The notes below the pieces were generated by a model. That model was not told where the DNA came from and made no database searches. It saw nothing but the letters and a program-made list of their open reading frames with translations. Shown in pieces: positions 11,201 to 21,910 of a stretch of DNA of 64,000 nt (position 1 is its first letter; each line of letters opens with the position of its first letter). The DNA comes from Magnaporthiopsis rhizophila (lineage: Eukaryota > Ascomycota > Sordariomycetes > Magnaporthales > Magnaporthaceae): contig PYSS01000130.1 of the NCBI GenBank assembly GCA_003049465.1, positions 1-64,000 on the forward strand, in the 5' to 3' direction. A program made the position numbers and the translations under genes.

Positions 11201-11850
11201 GCGGACCGGGACGCAACTTCTTCGGCGGCTTCTTGGACCGCAGGCAGAGCAGGCGATGCCGACCTCACGGATAGTGCAGACTCCTCCTCCTCCTCTGTCA
11301 GCGTCTCGAGTTTGCTGCGAGCCTCGATCTCCCGTTCCAGGGCAGCATCGATCTTGGCAAGCACCGCCTCCTCCTCTGGAGAGATGGGTCGAGCAGGAGC
11401 ATCTTCCGTGGCATTTTCACCCACCAGGGTCCTCGGTTCGAGGAGGATGGAGGCGGGCGAAGGTTTCCACTCGATGCGCTTCGGGAATTGATACTGAACC
11501 CACTCTGACTCGACTGCGCTGGCATCCTCGACGGCGGTAGCCTCGGTCTTCTGGAGGTTCTCGAAGTAGGCATCTAGGCCGCCATGGTTGGTTGCACGCT
11601 CGATTCGGTGCTCCGGGTGCACGCCGACAGCTGTGACGGCCGGGTGGAAGGCGCTCTGAAGGGCGAGGGTGGAGAGCCGTCCGATGCGGGTGGTGTTGGT
11701 GCTGTTCCTCCTCGCAAAGGACGGCCTGTTCTGAGGATTTAGGACATTGTGTTGTGTGGCGGCTACGACAGACTGCGCGTAGCCGTTGACGAAGGACTTG
11801 GAACCCTGGCGGATAAAGTTCTGGTAGAGGGAGGAGTAGATGGAGGGCAT
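8248..11850 (-). CDS. Large mitochondrial pentatricopeptide-repeat (PPR) protein
   Basis: A 1200-residue intronless protein. The N-terminus (about 1-50) is rich in Ser, Arg, Gln and Asn with almost no acidic residues, as expected for a mitochondrial presequence. Degenerate PPR units are visible from about residue 270 to 560 and again from about 830 to 1150, with repeated phrases such as TAYNALL, DTYNILVG, FLYNALIGKLG, VTYGTIVNALC and HTYKLLVDTH. Between them are more diverged helical repeats. The C-terminus is a low-complexity Gly6 then Ala/Glu run. Fungal PPR proteins of this size bind organelle mRNA and act in translation, stability or processing (the Pet309/Cya5 group is one example), but the N-terminus does not look like that of Cya-5 orthologues as I remember them, so no specific target is proposed. 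It converges on DBP7. Confidence 0.88.
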   Translation of the reverse strand: MPSIYSSLYQNFIRQGSKSFVNGYAQSVVAATQHNVLNPQNRPSFARRNSTNTTRIGRLSTLALQSAFHPAVTAVGVHPEHRIERATNHGGLDAYFENLQKTEATAVEDASAVESEWVQYQFPKRIEWKPSPASILLEPRTLVGENATEDAPARPISPEEEAVLAKIDAALEREIEARSKLETLTEEEEESALSVRSASPALPAVQEAAEEVASRSATPVSGTRTPASIQRTATPPPPPVEQVDPQSLTYSNHLSKLAESARYTEIPVVFEAMLVAGVQPTPTAYNALLTAAIQLPRQKIEVVSKALDVYADMLRRKVAPDSDTYNILVGLLASRSLEVGSLKTSLEEKRARFGGMDEPGRFMLASHELEHAILSEDDRLDLAIKLFDNSVLENEAVYSSETYHELISACAQSGRVSDMLQLFEHMEHSHAVPFAATFPAMITAFAVSGDLVSAVECYSEYKTLAVANDNGLPTLLDRLDVEVYAAVINAYVISDKLEGAMKFYEKIIKQYGVRAVDIKDAIISAGFVEGFLHRGIFEEALMWAQAVEDQTRAQTMSNVASKAADSGDMHTAVAAFANLPQPMLMSNTPAIALLALSVRQGDVAAASRYWNVLSSPEVQVTSSLIEPTAMYAVAMIGSGQVAEGLTQSEMMFERIRALADAQPQVLEEVDEASEFVGRFMAQRGIADPREVASIASYPTHALSTSPFESSATTSSLEDTFDPYAHNTDFKGSSLIADDLEGSHGRKGPKLNDALNRFRNIRRAGRHPRYITYAKLISAAARDGKMDLCNDILAMAAADVPLQSQYAVVRYGWSSILDAMVGACLTLGNRPMAEQYHIQLLSIGASPSANTFGLYITTLKESTKTFDEASEAVKIFQRAKAEGVEPTSFLYNALIGKLGKARRIDDCLFYFAEMRALAIRPTSVTYGTIVNALCRVSDDKFAEELFDEMESMPNYKARPAPYNSMMQFFLTTKRDKSKVLSYYERMMAKGISPTAHTYKLLVDTHATLEPVNMTAAEAVLDRIRASGQSPEPVHYASLIHARGCVLHDMAGAQRVFDSVMKDSSIPSSACLFQALFEAMVANHRVADTTAALAEMRRRRIEMTPYIANTLIHGWAAEHKIDKAREVYEAVGRERREPSTYEAMTRAYLAVEQREGANGVVTEMLSRGYPSAVVNKVLELLGGGGGGAAAEEAAVAAAAATA

Positions 11851-14794
11851 TTAGAATTATCCAGGACGGGGGTGAAGCTACAAAGGAGGAGACGAGGGTC
11901 AGCACGCGCCATAATCAAACGGCCCGTTCGATCGGGATTGGTATGGCCAGCCAAGAAAAGGTGATCGAAACGGAATTGTAGTCATCGTGGTTGAGACAGG
12001 CACCAGTCCCGGCGCGGGCTATAGTTCCATCGTCGTGGCGAGGTGTCGGCAATGTCGCGCGACTGGACTGGCCGGATCTGACCACTCCAATTGCGACGAC
12101 ACGCCACTGCCCGCTGGGCCCAACTATGCCACGCCCATAAAACCAGTAGGTTTAAGGGACAACTCAGGGAGAAGCCACACTTACGAGATAGGATAAAGGA
12201 GTTCGCCGTTGCAGGTTCATTTGACAGCACATGAGCCGTCAAACAAACGCGCGGATTGTATTATTTCGGGTTATGCCGAATGAAAGGGAGTGTAGAAAAG
12301 AAGGACTGGGAGGAAAACCTCAGGTCGCAAAGGCCGGGAGGATGGTTCTCTTTTTTTTTTTTTTTTTCTCCCGCTCCCACAGTTTTCGATCAGATCTTGG
12401 TTCGATGGTGGGCTCCGGCACTAACACCAAGCTCCGAACTCCTTCCTGCCTGGCTCTCGGACGCGAGTGGAATTTCTCGGGCAAATTGCATGAAAAATTT
12501 CGGGCGGGGTGCATCCCACAAAGGGTGGATTCGGAAGCTTGAGGCTTAGTCAGAAGGACGGCAGGGCAATGCCGGAACCTGCATCCAATGGATAGGGTAG
12601 GTGAGTCACATGCACGGCTCCAGCACTCTGAACGTGATTTTTTTTTGTGGTTGCTAGGGTTGCAGGGGCCGGCTGGAGAGACAGTGATGATAACTTGGTG
12701 TGCCCTCGACTCGAGGATTGGTGCCGGAGGCAATACTGCGGATCTTGGTCTTTGTACTCCTCAGGTTTCCCTTGGTGTTACCTCTCTTCTTTTGCATAGC
12801 CGTATCCTCCGGACAGGTGTCTTTTCCAACGACAGGTGTGCGACAGACGCGGCCTTTCCTTGAAGCATTAGCCTGCCGGGGAGTGCGGCATGACGAGGCC
12901 TCGGTCCTCAGCCTTGAATTTTTCTGGCCCCTACCCCATCGATTCCAGATTCCTTCGTAAATAGAGCGACACCCATGTGTTATCCCATCCAACTGCGGAG
13001 CTTACCGTTGTGCCAATGTCAGCAACAGACAAAAGCAGGCAGATGCGACGCGTTGCAACTTGCGGCACCGGGCTAGAGATCAAATTCGTCACCACATGTA
13101 AATTTTCAATGTTATCCCCTGTCAGCTGCCGTTCCGCCTAGCAAGTCACGAAAAAAAAAAAAAAAAAAAAAAAAAAACCTCTCCGTCGAGAAAAGCGTGC
13201 GTGGAGGAGAAGCTACCCACCCAGCCCTTTTCGGGTGCAGGGGGCTGGGGAGTAGCGTGGGATGAGCTTGCGGGGAGGACGGGCAGACGCGGAGGTTCCC
13301 GGGCGGTCACGGCTCATGCGCTAAGCGAGTCGATGTCCCCCAGCGCGGATTCGGGGTTTCAGACAGCGGGCTCTCGCCCAGCGCAAAAACAGCCAGGTAG
13401 GCTTCGTATGGAGCAGCTGGGCAGGATTCGAATGAGACCAAACACGGTGTCTTTGGTGCTGTCCATTAGGCTGCGGCGACGTGTCGCAGTCCTTGGAGAA
13501 ACCTCTAGCAGTAACTCGACCCAGGATGGCGACAAGTGGATTGGCAGAATTGGGAATGTCACGAGCACGATCTGGCGAGAAAAACCCGCGTCCTGATTTT
13601 CGATACACACGCAAGCCGCGTGGAGCCAGGGCATGGACGCGACTCGGGCTTACGCCAAAGCCCGCCACACCACGCCCTGCCGACGCCCTCGGTCGAGCTG
13701 GGACGGGCACCGGGGATTGGAATTGGGCCGCCGCTTATTTCCATCCAATCCTTATTTGCATTGCGCAGAATCCCACGCACCCGAGGCCGAGCAAGGAAAT
13801 TCTGGCGTCATGCATAGCTGCCAATTAGCATCGCGACAAGCAGGCAGCACAGACAGCTGGACATGCGTCCGCCACCAATGCGCACTAGAGACGATACACC
13901 GCCTTCTCCATGTTTCTTTCCAGAAAGCCCTTGACAGCTCTAGCCTCTTCACCGCTTGCCTTGTCAAGTACAAATGGCCAAATCCAGCATCACCACGTCT
14001 TGGGACCCATCTCCCACTCAATGCGAGCACGGCGCGATCAAGCCAGACGATTCTTGGTCTACTTGATCCGTCTTCAGAGCCGAGTGGCAGGCTGTAGCTC
14101 CATAAGGTATAATTCCTTTGCCCATTTTCCCGGGGCTGTCACGGCTCCAGCACCAGGCCACGCTGCGCACTGGCGTCACGATGCCGTCGTGATCGCCACG
14201 TTTCCAGCATGGCATTCAACCAATTTGCCTCACATCGGAGTATTTGGCCCGGTTTGCTGGACTACGATTGGCCTAAGCTCAAAGCTGTTGTCGCATCAGC
14301 TCCCAGCACCGACGGCGGCGGGGGTGGGGTTGTCCCCTGCTTGCCAGAAATGCAGCTGGCGCGACGTCATTGAGTCCGTGACGACGCTTGTATCATCGTA
14401 GGCGCCGCAATCCAGTGGTGTTTTGTGGTCAGCGACTTCTTCCAGTTGCCTCCCTTCGACTCTTGTCAAAGCACCCGATTCGACCGGCACTGGCCGCTCG
14501 GGCACTCCCTTTTTTTTTCCGCTGGCAAAGCACAATTGAGCGGACGGGACCTGCATTCGTGGGACCTGCGCTCCAACCCCGCATTTGTGACGCCCAAGTG
14601 TCGCTTCTCCTTGGATCTCCAACTCCCTCCGTTTTCGTGAGAGCTGTAAACACCGAGGCCGCCAGCCCTGGCAGCACCTCACAACCACCAGGCTTGTTGC
14701 TCCCCGCGTCTTTGTGACATCTCCATCCCTCCGCCCGCCTCTCACGAGCCAGGCCAAAAGAAGGCCTAAGCAAACCTACGAAGGAGACCAAAAA
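11851..14794. other. Long divergent intergenic region, no gene seen
   Basis: 2.9 kb between the start of the PPR gene (-) and the start of ERG8 (+). It contains a T run (about 12351-12367) and an A run (about 13150-13177). The open frames are short, overlapping on both strands and without recognisable protein character. The last 500 bases are the likely ERG8 promoter and leader. A sequence near 13420-13435 resembling a tRNA B box was checked and rejected. Confidence 0.5.
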
Positions 14795-16382
14795 ATGTCA
14801 GGCGCAAACCCCACCACGGCTGTATCCGCCCCGGGGAAGGTGCTCCTGGCAGGCGGATACTTGGTCCTAGACCGCAAGTACACGGGGCTTGTCCTTGGGC
14901 TCAGCGCACGCATCAACGTTGTCGCCGAGGAGATCAACACCAGTCCCGGCGTTCAGCTGACTGAGATCGTGGTCGAGAGCCCTCAGTTTCAGCAGGCCCA
15001 GTGGCGCTACGGGTACCGCCTTGCAGAAGAAGATGGCGGGATCAAGATAACCCAGTTGCAAGTGTAAGTACACACTTGGTGGAGCCATGCCACGGGGGCG
15101 AGGAATGAGTGTGTTTGTTGTTATAGTTCTAGTCTGAGGATCGCCATGGAAATGATCGCCCGGGGCGAGACGGCCAGGTGTCCGGCAGCCTAGGAGTCTA
15201 TGTCACGCACTCACGTGGCCGCATTTCCTCCAGCCTCTTCATTTTACCTGTTCTCTTTACTCACGCGGCCTTCACCTCAGGGGCACCGACATGTCCAAGA
15301 ACCCCTTTGTGGAAACCGCCCTATCCTACGCCCTCACCTACATTGCCAAGGTCGGGAATCACGGCCCCTCCCATAGCATGAAGCCGGCCCGGCTCACCGT
15401 CCTTGCCGACAATGACTACTACTCGCAACCACCCGACGCGTTCTCATCGGTCCCCGAGACCGCAGCCCACGGGGCCGCACCGGCAGGAGCTCGGTCCTCA
15501 CGCTTCGCCCACTTTCCAACTACCCTTTCGGGCGCGAACAAGACGGGCCTGGGCTCCTCTGCAGCCCTCGTCACTGCCCTTACCGCCGCCCTCCTGACCC
15601 ACTACCTGTCCCCGCAGGTCTTCGATCTGGCCTCGGACTTCAGCCGCGCCGCGCTGCACAACCTCGCCCAGGCCGCACACTGCGCCGCCCAGGGCAAGGT
15701 TGGCTCCGGCTTCGACGTCGCCGCCGCCGTCTACGGCTCCTGCCGCTACCGCCGCTTCTCCCCGGACGTCCTCTCGTCCCTGCCTGAGCCCGGCGCGCCC
15801 GGCTTCGGCGCCGCTCTCGCCGCCGTCGTCGCCAAGCCGTGGGACGCCGAGATAGACCCGGCCGGCGTCATACTCCCGCCGGGTGTCGCCCTGCGCATGT
15901 GCGACGTCGACTGCGGCACCCAGACCGTCGGCATGGTCAAGACGGTTCTGGCCTGGAAGGCCCGCGACGAGGAGCCGGCCACCAAGCTATGGGACGACCT
16001 CCAGTCCCGCAACGAGGCACTGGCCGCCGTGCTGGCTTCCGGGCGGGTCGAGGGTATCGCCGGCGCCGTCTCGAGCGTCCGGGACCTTGTGCGCCGCATG
16101 GGCGAGCAGAGCGGCGCGCAGATTGAGCCGCCCAGCCAGACGGAGCTGCTCGACGCCCTGAGCGGGCTCAAGGGCGTCTTTGGCGGCGTCGTGCCCGGCG
16201 CCGGTGGCTTCGACGCCGCCGCGCTGCTGCTGAGGGACGACGACGAAACCGAGGCGCGCGTCGACAAGTTTCTGGAGAAGTGGAGCAGCGACAAGAAGGT
16301 TCGCGTCCGGCTGCTCGGTGTCAAGGGCGAGATGGAGGGCGTGCGAATGGAGAGCCTTAAGGAGTATGAAGGTTGGGTCTAG
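14795..16382 (+). CDS. ERG8: Phosphomevalonate kinase (ERG8), two exons
   Basis: Catalyses ATP-dependent conversion of 5-phosphomevalonate to 5-diphosphomevalonate in the mevalonate/ergosterol pathway. Exons are 14795-15063 and 15281-16382, with a 217-bp intron (GTAAGT donor, CAG acceptor), giving 456 residues, close to the usual length. The N-terminus contains SAPGKVLLAGGYLVLD, the first GHMP kinase block. The second block, SGANKTGLGSSAALVTAL, binds ATP phosphates, and the third (GGFDAAALL region near the C-terminus) is present. The splice joins QLQV to a short variable link and then NPFVETALSYALTYI, a conserved junction in fungal ERG8. An in-frame upstream extension to 14714 exists, but the ATG at 14795 directly precedes the conserved start of the family. 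An alternative acceptor at 15132 would retain part of the intron and was judged less likely. Confidence 0.93.
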
Positions 16383-16730
16383 AACAACGTCTCCAAGGCA
16401 AGCTGGCTGGCCGGGCAATTGCATGGTCAGCAATACTACTTTGCGTAACAGGCATCGACACCGCACGTAAATGGCGGAACAAAGACCGAGAAATTTGGGA
16501 AAATATCGATAAGATTATGGCTGCGTGAAGACGCTGCTGGATACTAGTCTGTAGTCCGTTTTGTAATACCCCATAGTCTACACCCCGAGAAGGGAGAAAT
16601 GGGACACTATACGCCATCCGCCGGCCCAGCCGCTTACTCCGACCCATTGAATATTCATACACGATATCATTACAGATCCCAGAAACACGCCCAGAAACCT
16701 ATGGAACGTCCGAATCGCGGCAAGGTGGCA

Positions 16731-17287
16731 TTATAAGGTCCCCTTCCGCGGCTCGGTCTCTGCCTCTTCGGGCTGCACAGTACCCGAGACGACGGGGTTG
16801 GACGACATGGGGCCGCCGGCGGGGCGCAGCGGGATCGAGAGGGTCGGGCGGCCAGGCGTCAGCCTGTCGGGGTCCATGACGCCGACCCGGCGAGCCAGCT
16901 CCTTCTCCCGAAGGAGGGCGAGTCTGTGTTGGGAGTGAAGACGACGGCCTCAGCAAAGGGGACTTATGAAATACCCAAACGGTGATGGAGGTGTTCCAAA
17001 AACAAACATCTCCCGGGCACTTACTGCTCCTGGTTGAATCCATGCAGGGATGTCCTTTCTCTGCGGAAGTTGGTAGGGTGTGACTATATTTTTGGGGCGA
17101 TCAGTTTTAGTCCTTTCTCAACCGTGCCTTTTGTTCGTCAAGCCTTGCAAGGAGGGGAACTCACAATATCCAAGCCCCGGATGGACTTTTGCCCGTTTGC
17201 GCGCCTAGGTCCGTTGCGCCGGAGGCCCACGACGGCCTTGGAGATGCGGATGGCAAACTTCTTGAAGGAGGCCATGCTGATGGGCAT
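16731..17287 (-). CDS. Small 124-residue protein with CRIB-like motif, three exons
   Basis: Assembled by hand. Exons in coding order are 17165-17287, 17025-17083 and 16731-16923, with introns of 81 and 101 bp using GTGAGT and GTAAGT donors and TATAG and ACACAG acceptors. The frame is open throughout and gives 124 residues. The N-terminus is basic and amphipathic (ASFKKFAIRISKAVVGLRR). The first exon border falls inside ISHPTNFRRE, which resembles the CRIB consensus (I-S-x-P-x-x-F-x-H) used to bind Cdc42/Rac GTPases, although the expected His after Phe is Arg and the later His lies further on (His55). A helix QLALLREKELARRVGV and a Pro/Ser-rich tail follow. Function is not established; a small GTPase effector is a hypothesis. 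It converges on ERG8. A second in-frame Met lies four codons downstream of the chosen start. Confidence 0.72.
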
Positions 17288-18827
17288 GTTCTTGCGGAGG
17301 AGTGCGCGGGTGTTGTGGACAAGCTAAAGGGATATAGCGAGTTATGTGTCTGTGTTTGACGAGCAAGCGCCCAAGGAGGCTGGGCACAGCTGGGAAATGA
17401 GGGGCTTTTCAGGAGGTCCGAGGATGAGGATCCATCAAGGTGGAAGAGCGGCGGGGACAGGTTTCGGTCGGTGTTGTTCGGCGGAGGCGTTTGGCGAACG
17501 ATTAGGATCTTTATTTTGGTACAAAGGATATTAAAAAGAGGGCTAAATGGCTGTACCGAGGTACGAGGCGCTGTTGTGCGAGCCCGAGACACGTCGGCAG
17601 TGCCTGGCTAAGAGAGAAAAAGACCGTTTAGGAGTGAGTAAATGGGAACCGAGTGATCGTGGCAAAATAAATGAAAAAAAAGCCAAAGAGTTCGCTTTGT
17701 GTTGTCGAGAGAGAAAGAAAGGACGCCAGGTCGAGGAGGAGTGGTCGTGGCTTGCTGCTCGTGCCGTGTAGGCCCAAAGAAGGAGAGCGAATGAAGACAC
17801 GGCAACACGGGCAGGTGGGCAAAAAGGAGTGTTTGTTGTTCAAGACCAGCAGAACAAAGGAGCGGACGGCGCCGACGAGGAGCACCTGGAGCGGTAGGTT
17901 TGGGAAAGGTTTATCCCAGTTGGCAGGACATGCGGGCGCAGAAGCAAAAAAAAAAGAAAGACTTGCAGCGACGGAAACGCCACGCCACGAGTCTAGGCGA
18001 TGATGTGTCCCACGGCTAATGCAGTAGTGGTTCCTGGGGATACAGGCGGGCGTTGCTCCTTATGAACGCTCCGGGGCTTCACCGGTGTTGGGGGAGAGAG
18101 AGAGCGACAGAGAGAAAGCTAGTGAAAAAAAGGAATGGGCACTGAAAACAAACACTTTTGCGTCCCAACTGTTGGACGAGAACGGCGTGTTATATTACTG
18201 AAACCGACAATATGCATGCGGCAATCGCCGCCGTTTCTTCACCACAGCTCTAGGCACGCACGCACGCCTGCCCTGCTGCAGGAGGCGACCATGGTTTGGC
18301 AGTGTCTTACCTAGAGCTGCTAGCGAAAATTTGCCAAGACACGTCCATACCTGCTTTTGAAAGGCAATAAGGAAACATTGCATTGAGCACACGGGGAAGC
18401 TGGGCGGGCAATTAGGGCAAAAGCTTGGGCGGGCGGGCTGCTTTCGTGCCTCTCTGCGGTCCGAAAGCAAAAAAAAGCGGAATGACCACTTGGTCACTGC
18501 TCTCGGGGCAACATCAAATGGGGTTTCATCGGCCACGCGGTGGAATGCTGTGTAGAAGGGATCAAGGGATTGAAATGGATTGGTTTGCCAATAGCGCAGA
18601 CGCTCATCAGGAAGGGAGGGAGAGCTGGGTGCCCGCGGCAGAGAGTGGCGTTTTCCGTCCTGCAGGCCCGCTGGCTCGATCCCTCCAGATGGCTTGATAA
18701 CGTGTCTCCCTTGCATGCGGACATCTGGTGTGTTCTCCAATGGCAGGCCAAAGAAGAAGAGAAGGGAAGGAGAATGAGAAAAATTGCATTGGTGTCTGCA
18801 TTTTTCGTTCTCTGCCCCTATGTCTAA
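17288..18827. other. Intergenic, no gene seen
   Basis: 1.5 kb between two genes on the - strand. It holds the promoter of the CRIB-like gene and the 3' flank of the aldehyde dehydrogenase gene. Purine-rich and A-rich tracts are frequent. No protein-like frame was found. Confidence 0.5.
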
Positions 18828-20471
18828 TTATTTCGGATAATCCTTCAGGTGGTAGCTCTTGAGCTTGACGAACTGATCGAACCCAAACTTGCTCAGCGTC
18901 TGACCTTTGCCCGAGTTCTTCCATCCGGTCCAGGCGAGATCCTAAAAAGAGAACAAATATCTGCGAGTTAGCATGTGAGCTGCTTTGCAGATCCCGGGAA
19001 TGCAGCCGCATCGTTGACATGAAGACAGCCTGGGCCGCCACAACAGGGGTAGTAAGCACTGCGGCTGTCAAAGGGGGCCGACTCACGGGGCTGGGGTAGT
19101 CGCATCGGTTCACGAAAACGGTGCCTGCCTCCACCTGATCGACCAGCTCATATGCTTTATCCGTGTCCTTGGTCCAGATGCTCGCGGTCAGACCGAACTC
19201 GCTGTCGTTCATCAGCCCGACCGCCTCCTCGTCGCTCTTGACCTTCATGACAGGGATGACGGGACCGAATGTCTCATCCTTCATGACGGCCATAGTGTGG
19301 TCGACGTTGACCAGAAGCGTCGGTTTGACAAAGTTGCCCTTGGCCGGCAGTTTGTCAAAGGTCCCATTGGCCGGCGTCGCGTCCTTGGCGCCCTTGTCGA
19401 GCGCGTCCTTGACGTGCGCGGCAATCGCCTCCTTGGACCGCGCCGAGACGACAGGCCCGAGGTGCGTCGCCTTGTCCAGCGGATCTCCAAGCCGGTAGCC
19501 CTCGAGTACCTTCTGCACTGCCTCGACGAAGCGGTCATGGATCGCCTCGGCAACGTACACGCGCTCGATGGAGCAGCAGCTCTGGCCCGAGTTGAAGACG
19601 GCGCCGTCCACAATCTCCTCGGCCGCCCAGGCGATGTCTACGTCATCCCGCACGTACGCCGGGTCCTTGCCGCCGAGCTCCAGGCCAACGCTGACGAGAC
19701 GGTCCGACGCAGCCTTCTGCACCGCGAGGCCACCGGCCACCGAGCCCGTAAAGCAGACCAGCTTGATAAGGGGGTTGCGGACGATGCTCTCCATAAGAGT
19801 AGGGGATCCGCAGTGGAAGTATTGGATAACGCCGGAGGGCAGCCCAGCCTCGGCAAACAGCTTGGCAACATGCTCCACGATGGTCGGTGTTTGCGGCGAT
19901 GGCTTGAGAATGACGCTGTTGCCGGCTAGCAGCGCCGGAATCAAGGCATTGACCAGAATAAGGTATGGGTACTGCTATGTCGTTAGTCACAACCGTTCTC
20001 GGTTCCTGTATCAAAAGGGTCAAAGGGTGATGGGCAATGAAGACAAGACCGCAAAATACATACGTTCCAAGCAAATATAATCAGCACAGGGCCGACTGGA
20101 ACTTTTCTAATAAAACGCTTGAACCCCTTCTCGGCCTCGCCGTCCGTGTCCTTGAGCGTCTCATCGCTTATCTTTAGGAGGTACTCTGCCCTCTTGACGG
20201 CCGTTGCGACCTCCTTGGCTGTGTATGCGATGGGCCGGCCCATCTGAACGGTCAGCTCGTTGGCGAGCTCATCCTGCTTCGCCAGCAGACCGTCGAGCGC
20301 CTTGCGCACAATGATTTGACGGTCAGCAAGTGGCGTCTTCCTCCATGACTCGAAGGCCGCAGTGGCGGTCTTGGGGAGCTCCTCCAGCTCTGAGGGGGAG
20401 ACGCCCGGGCGGGTGGTGATTCCCTCCCCTGTGGTGGGGGAAATGGTGGTGAGATTCTCGACAGAACCCAT
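18828..20471 (-). CDS. NAD(P)-dependent aldehyde dehydrogenase, three exons
   Basis: Exons in coding order are 20064-20471, 19087-19971 and 18828-18941, with introns of 92 and 145 bp (GTATGT and GTGAGT donors), giving 468 residues. All ALDH landmarks are present: oxyanion Asn136 (in IIFAWN), the FTGS cofactor loop, general base Glu234 in LELGGKDP, nucleophile Cys268 in SGQSCC, and the late ETFGPV motif. The C-terminus continues through WTGWKNSGKG to a short KDYPK end. The protein oxidises an aldehyde to the carboxylate; the substrate cannot be read from the sequence, and the short N-terminus suggests the cytosolic, succinate-semialdehyde-like branch. The upstream in-frame Met at 20504 would add 11 residues; the 20471 start is preferred because family similarity begins soon after. 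It is divergent from ESF2, with 383 bp between starts. Confidence 0.93.
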
Positions 20472-20854
20472 GTTTCGGCGGCGGATAGAAGTTAGGGTTT
20501 GCAAAAAAAGATAGAGTCAAGGGGAAGCAGGTTGGTTGACAAGATGCGCTTCCAACGGGGAAAAGGTCCCAGCTACCCGGTCGAGATCTGCGATGTTATA
20601 TCTGGCAGGAGGAGTTGATATACTTGGCCACCTGATTCAATGTGCCCCGAGATGATGCAGTTGTAATCCAACCCGTCCCGTCGGGTCGTGTCTGCGACAT
20701 CGGAGATAAGATCCTGGATAAGACCGACCCGACCCACCTGGGCCTGGCAGGCGTTGGAAAAATTTGGTGGGGCCCCTGCAAATGTTGCGTAGACTCGCCA
20801 CCGTTCAATCGACATTGCCATATGCTCCATCGCATCCATTGCGCTGCCGACGAT
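20472..20854. promoter_or_regulatory. Divergent promoter region of ALDH and ESF2
   Basis: 383 bp separate the two start codons. No obvious TATA box was seen for either gene, in keeping with a housekeeping-type bidirectional promoter. The + strand frame of ESF2 is open through part of this region, but no family similarity precedes the ATG at 20855. Confidence 0.5.
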
Positions 20855-21910
20855 ATGGCGCCAGAAAAAAAGAGAAACCTGTACCTCGACGCCGAGGAGA
20901 GCGACGATGACGACCGAAGCCAAGGCTACAACTCCGAGACCGAAGAGCTTTCCAAGGGCCGCCGCTCAGCCAAACGGAGGAAACTCGCATCCGACAGCGG
21001 AGATGACGCAGGCCTCAGCGGCGACGACGACAGCGGCGATGACGACGACCAGCGGATAGAGTCGCCGGGAGCCCAGCTACACTCCGAGGCACTCGAGGCG
21101 GCAATAGAAGACGGTCAACGCCAGGCAGCGGAGCAGGAGGTTGGGGAAGAGGGGAAGGACGGCGACGGGAAGGCCCGGCCGACCAAAAAGAAACCCAAGA
21201 ACGAGTCCCGGCTGCGGCAGACCAACGCCGACCCGACCAAGAAGAACCTGGTGGTGACGGAGGCGCAGGTCAAGCGGTCGGGCGTCGTGTACTTGTCGCG
21301 CATCCCGCCCTTTATGAAGCCCGCCAAACTGCGCTCACTGCTGTCCCCCTACGGCCGCATCAACCGCATCTTCCTGTCGCCCGAGGACCCGGCGGCGCGG
21401 TCGCGCCGGGTGCGCGCGGGCGGCAACAAGAAGCGCAGCTTCAGCGACGGCTGGGTCGAGTTCGTGCGCAAGGCCGACGCCAAGGCCGTGGCCGAGGTGC
21501 TCAACGGCCAGACAATCGGCGGCAAGAAGGGCTCCTACTACCGCGACGACGTCTGGACCTTGCTGTACCTCCGCGGCTTCAAGTGGCACAACCTGACGGA
21601 GCAGATCACCTCCGAGAACGCCGAGCGCGCCAGCCGCATGCGCGCCGAGATCTCAAAATCGACCAGGGAGAACAAGGAGTTTGTTCGCAACGTCGAGAGG
21701 GCCAAGATGCTCGACGGAATGCAGGCCAAGAAAGCCGCCAGACGGCAGCAGCAGAAGCCGCAGGATGGCGGGAAGGCCACCGCCGCCGTGCCCGAGGCCG
21801 CAAAGAACATCGAGCCGCCAAGGACGTTCAAACAGGTGCCGGTCGCGGAGAAGAAGCACGCCATCGAGTCGGCGGATCAGGTTCAAAGGGTTCTGAGCAA
21901 GATCTTTTGA
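20855..21910 (+). CDS. ESF2: Pre-rRNA processing protein Esf2 (ABT1 family)
   Basis: A 351-residue intronless protein. An acidic and basic low-complexity N-terminus (1-130, with SDDDD, GDDDSGDDDD and lysine-rich runs) precedes an RRM-like domain at about 143-240. The domain starts VVYLSRIPPFMKPAKLR and ends DDVWTLLYLRGFKWHNL, both hallmarks of Esf2/ABT1. A basic coiled-coil tail follows. The yeast protein is part of the small-subunit processome and stimulates the helicase Dbp8 during 18S rRNA maturation in the nucleolus. An in-frame open extension starts 71 codons upstream at 20642, but its composition is unlike the family, so the ATG at 20855 is used. It converges on NMD3. Confidence 0.93.
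   Translation: MAPEKKRNLYLDAEESDDDDRSQGYNSETEELSKGRRSAKRRKLASDSGDDAGLSGDDDSGDDDDQRIESPGAQLHSEALEAAIEDGQRQAAEQEVGEEGKDGDGKARPTKKKPKNESRLRQTNADPTKKNLVVTEAQVKRSGVVYLSRIPPFMKPAKLRSLLSPYGRINRIFLSPEDPAARSRRVRAGGNKKRSFSDGWVEFVRKADAKAVAEVLNGQTIGGKKGSYYRDDVWTLLYLRGFKWHNLTEQITSENAERASRMRAEISKSTRENKEFVRNVERAKMLDGMQAKKAARRQQQKPQDGGKATAAVPEAAKNIEPPRTFKQVPVAEKKHAIESADQVQRVLSKIF

Noticed and set aside
13415..13450. tRNA-like B box (GATTCGAAT)
   Set aside because: No five-base T stem, A box or acceptor stem can be formed on either strand.
15121..15180. Extra small exon in ERG8 (acceptor at 15132, donor near 15177)
   Set aside because: It would insert residues not expected at this conserved junction. Direct joining of 15063 to 15281 restores the family pattern.
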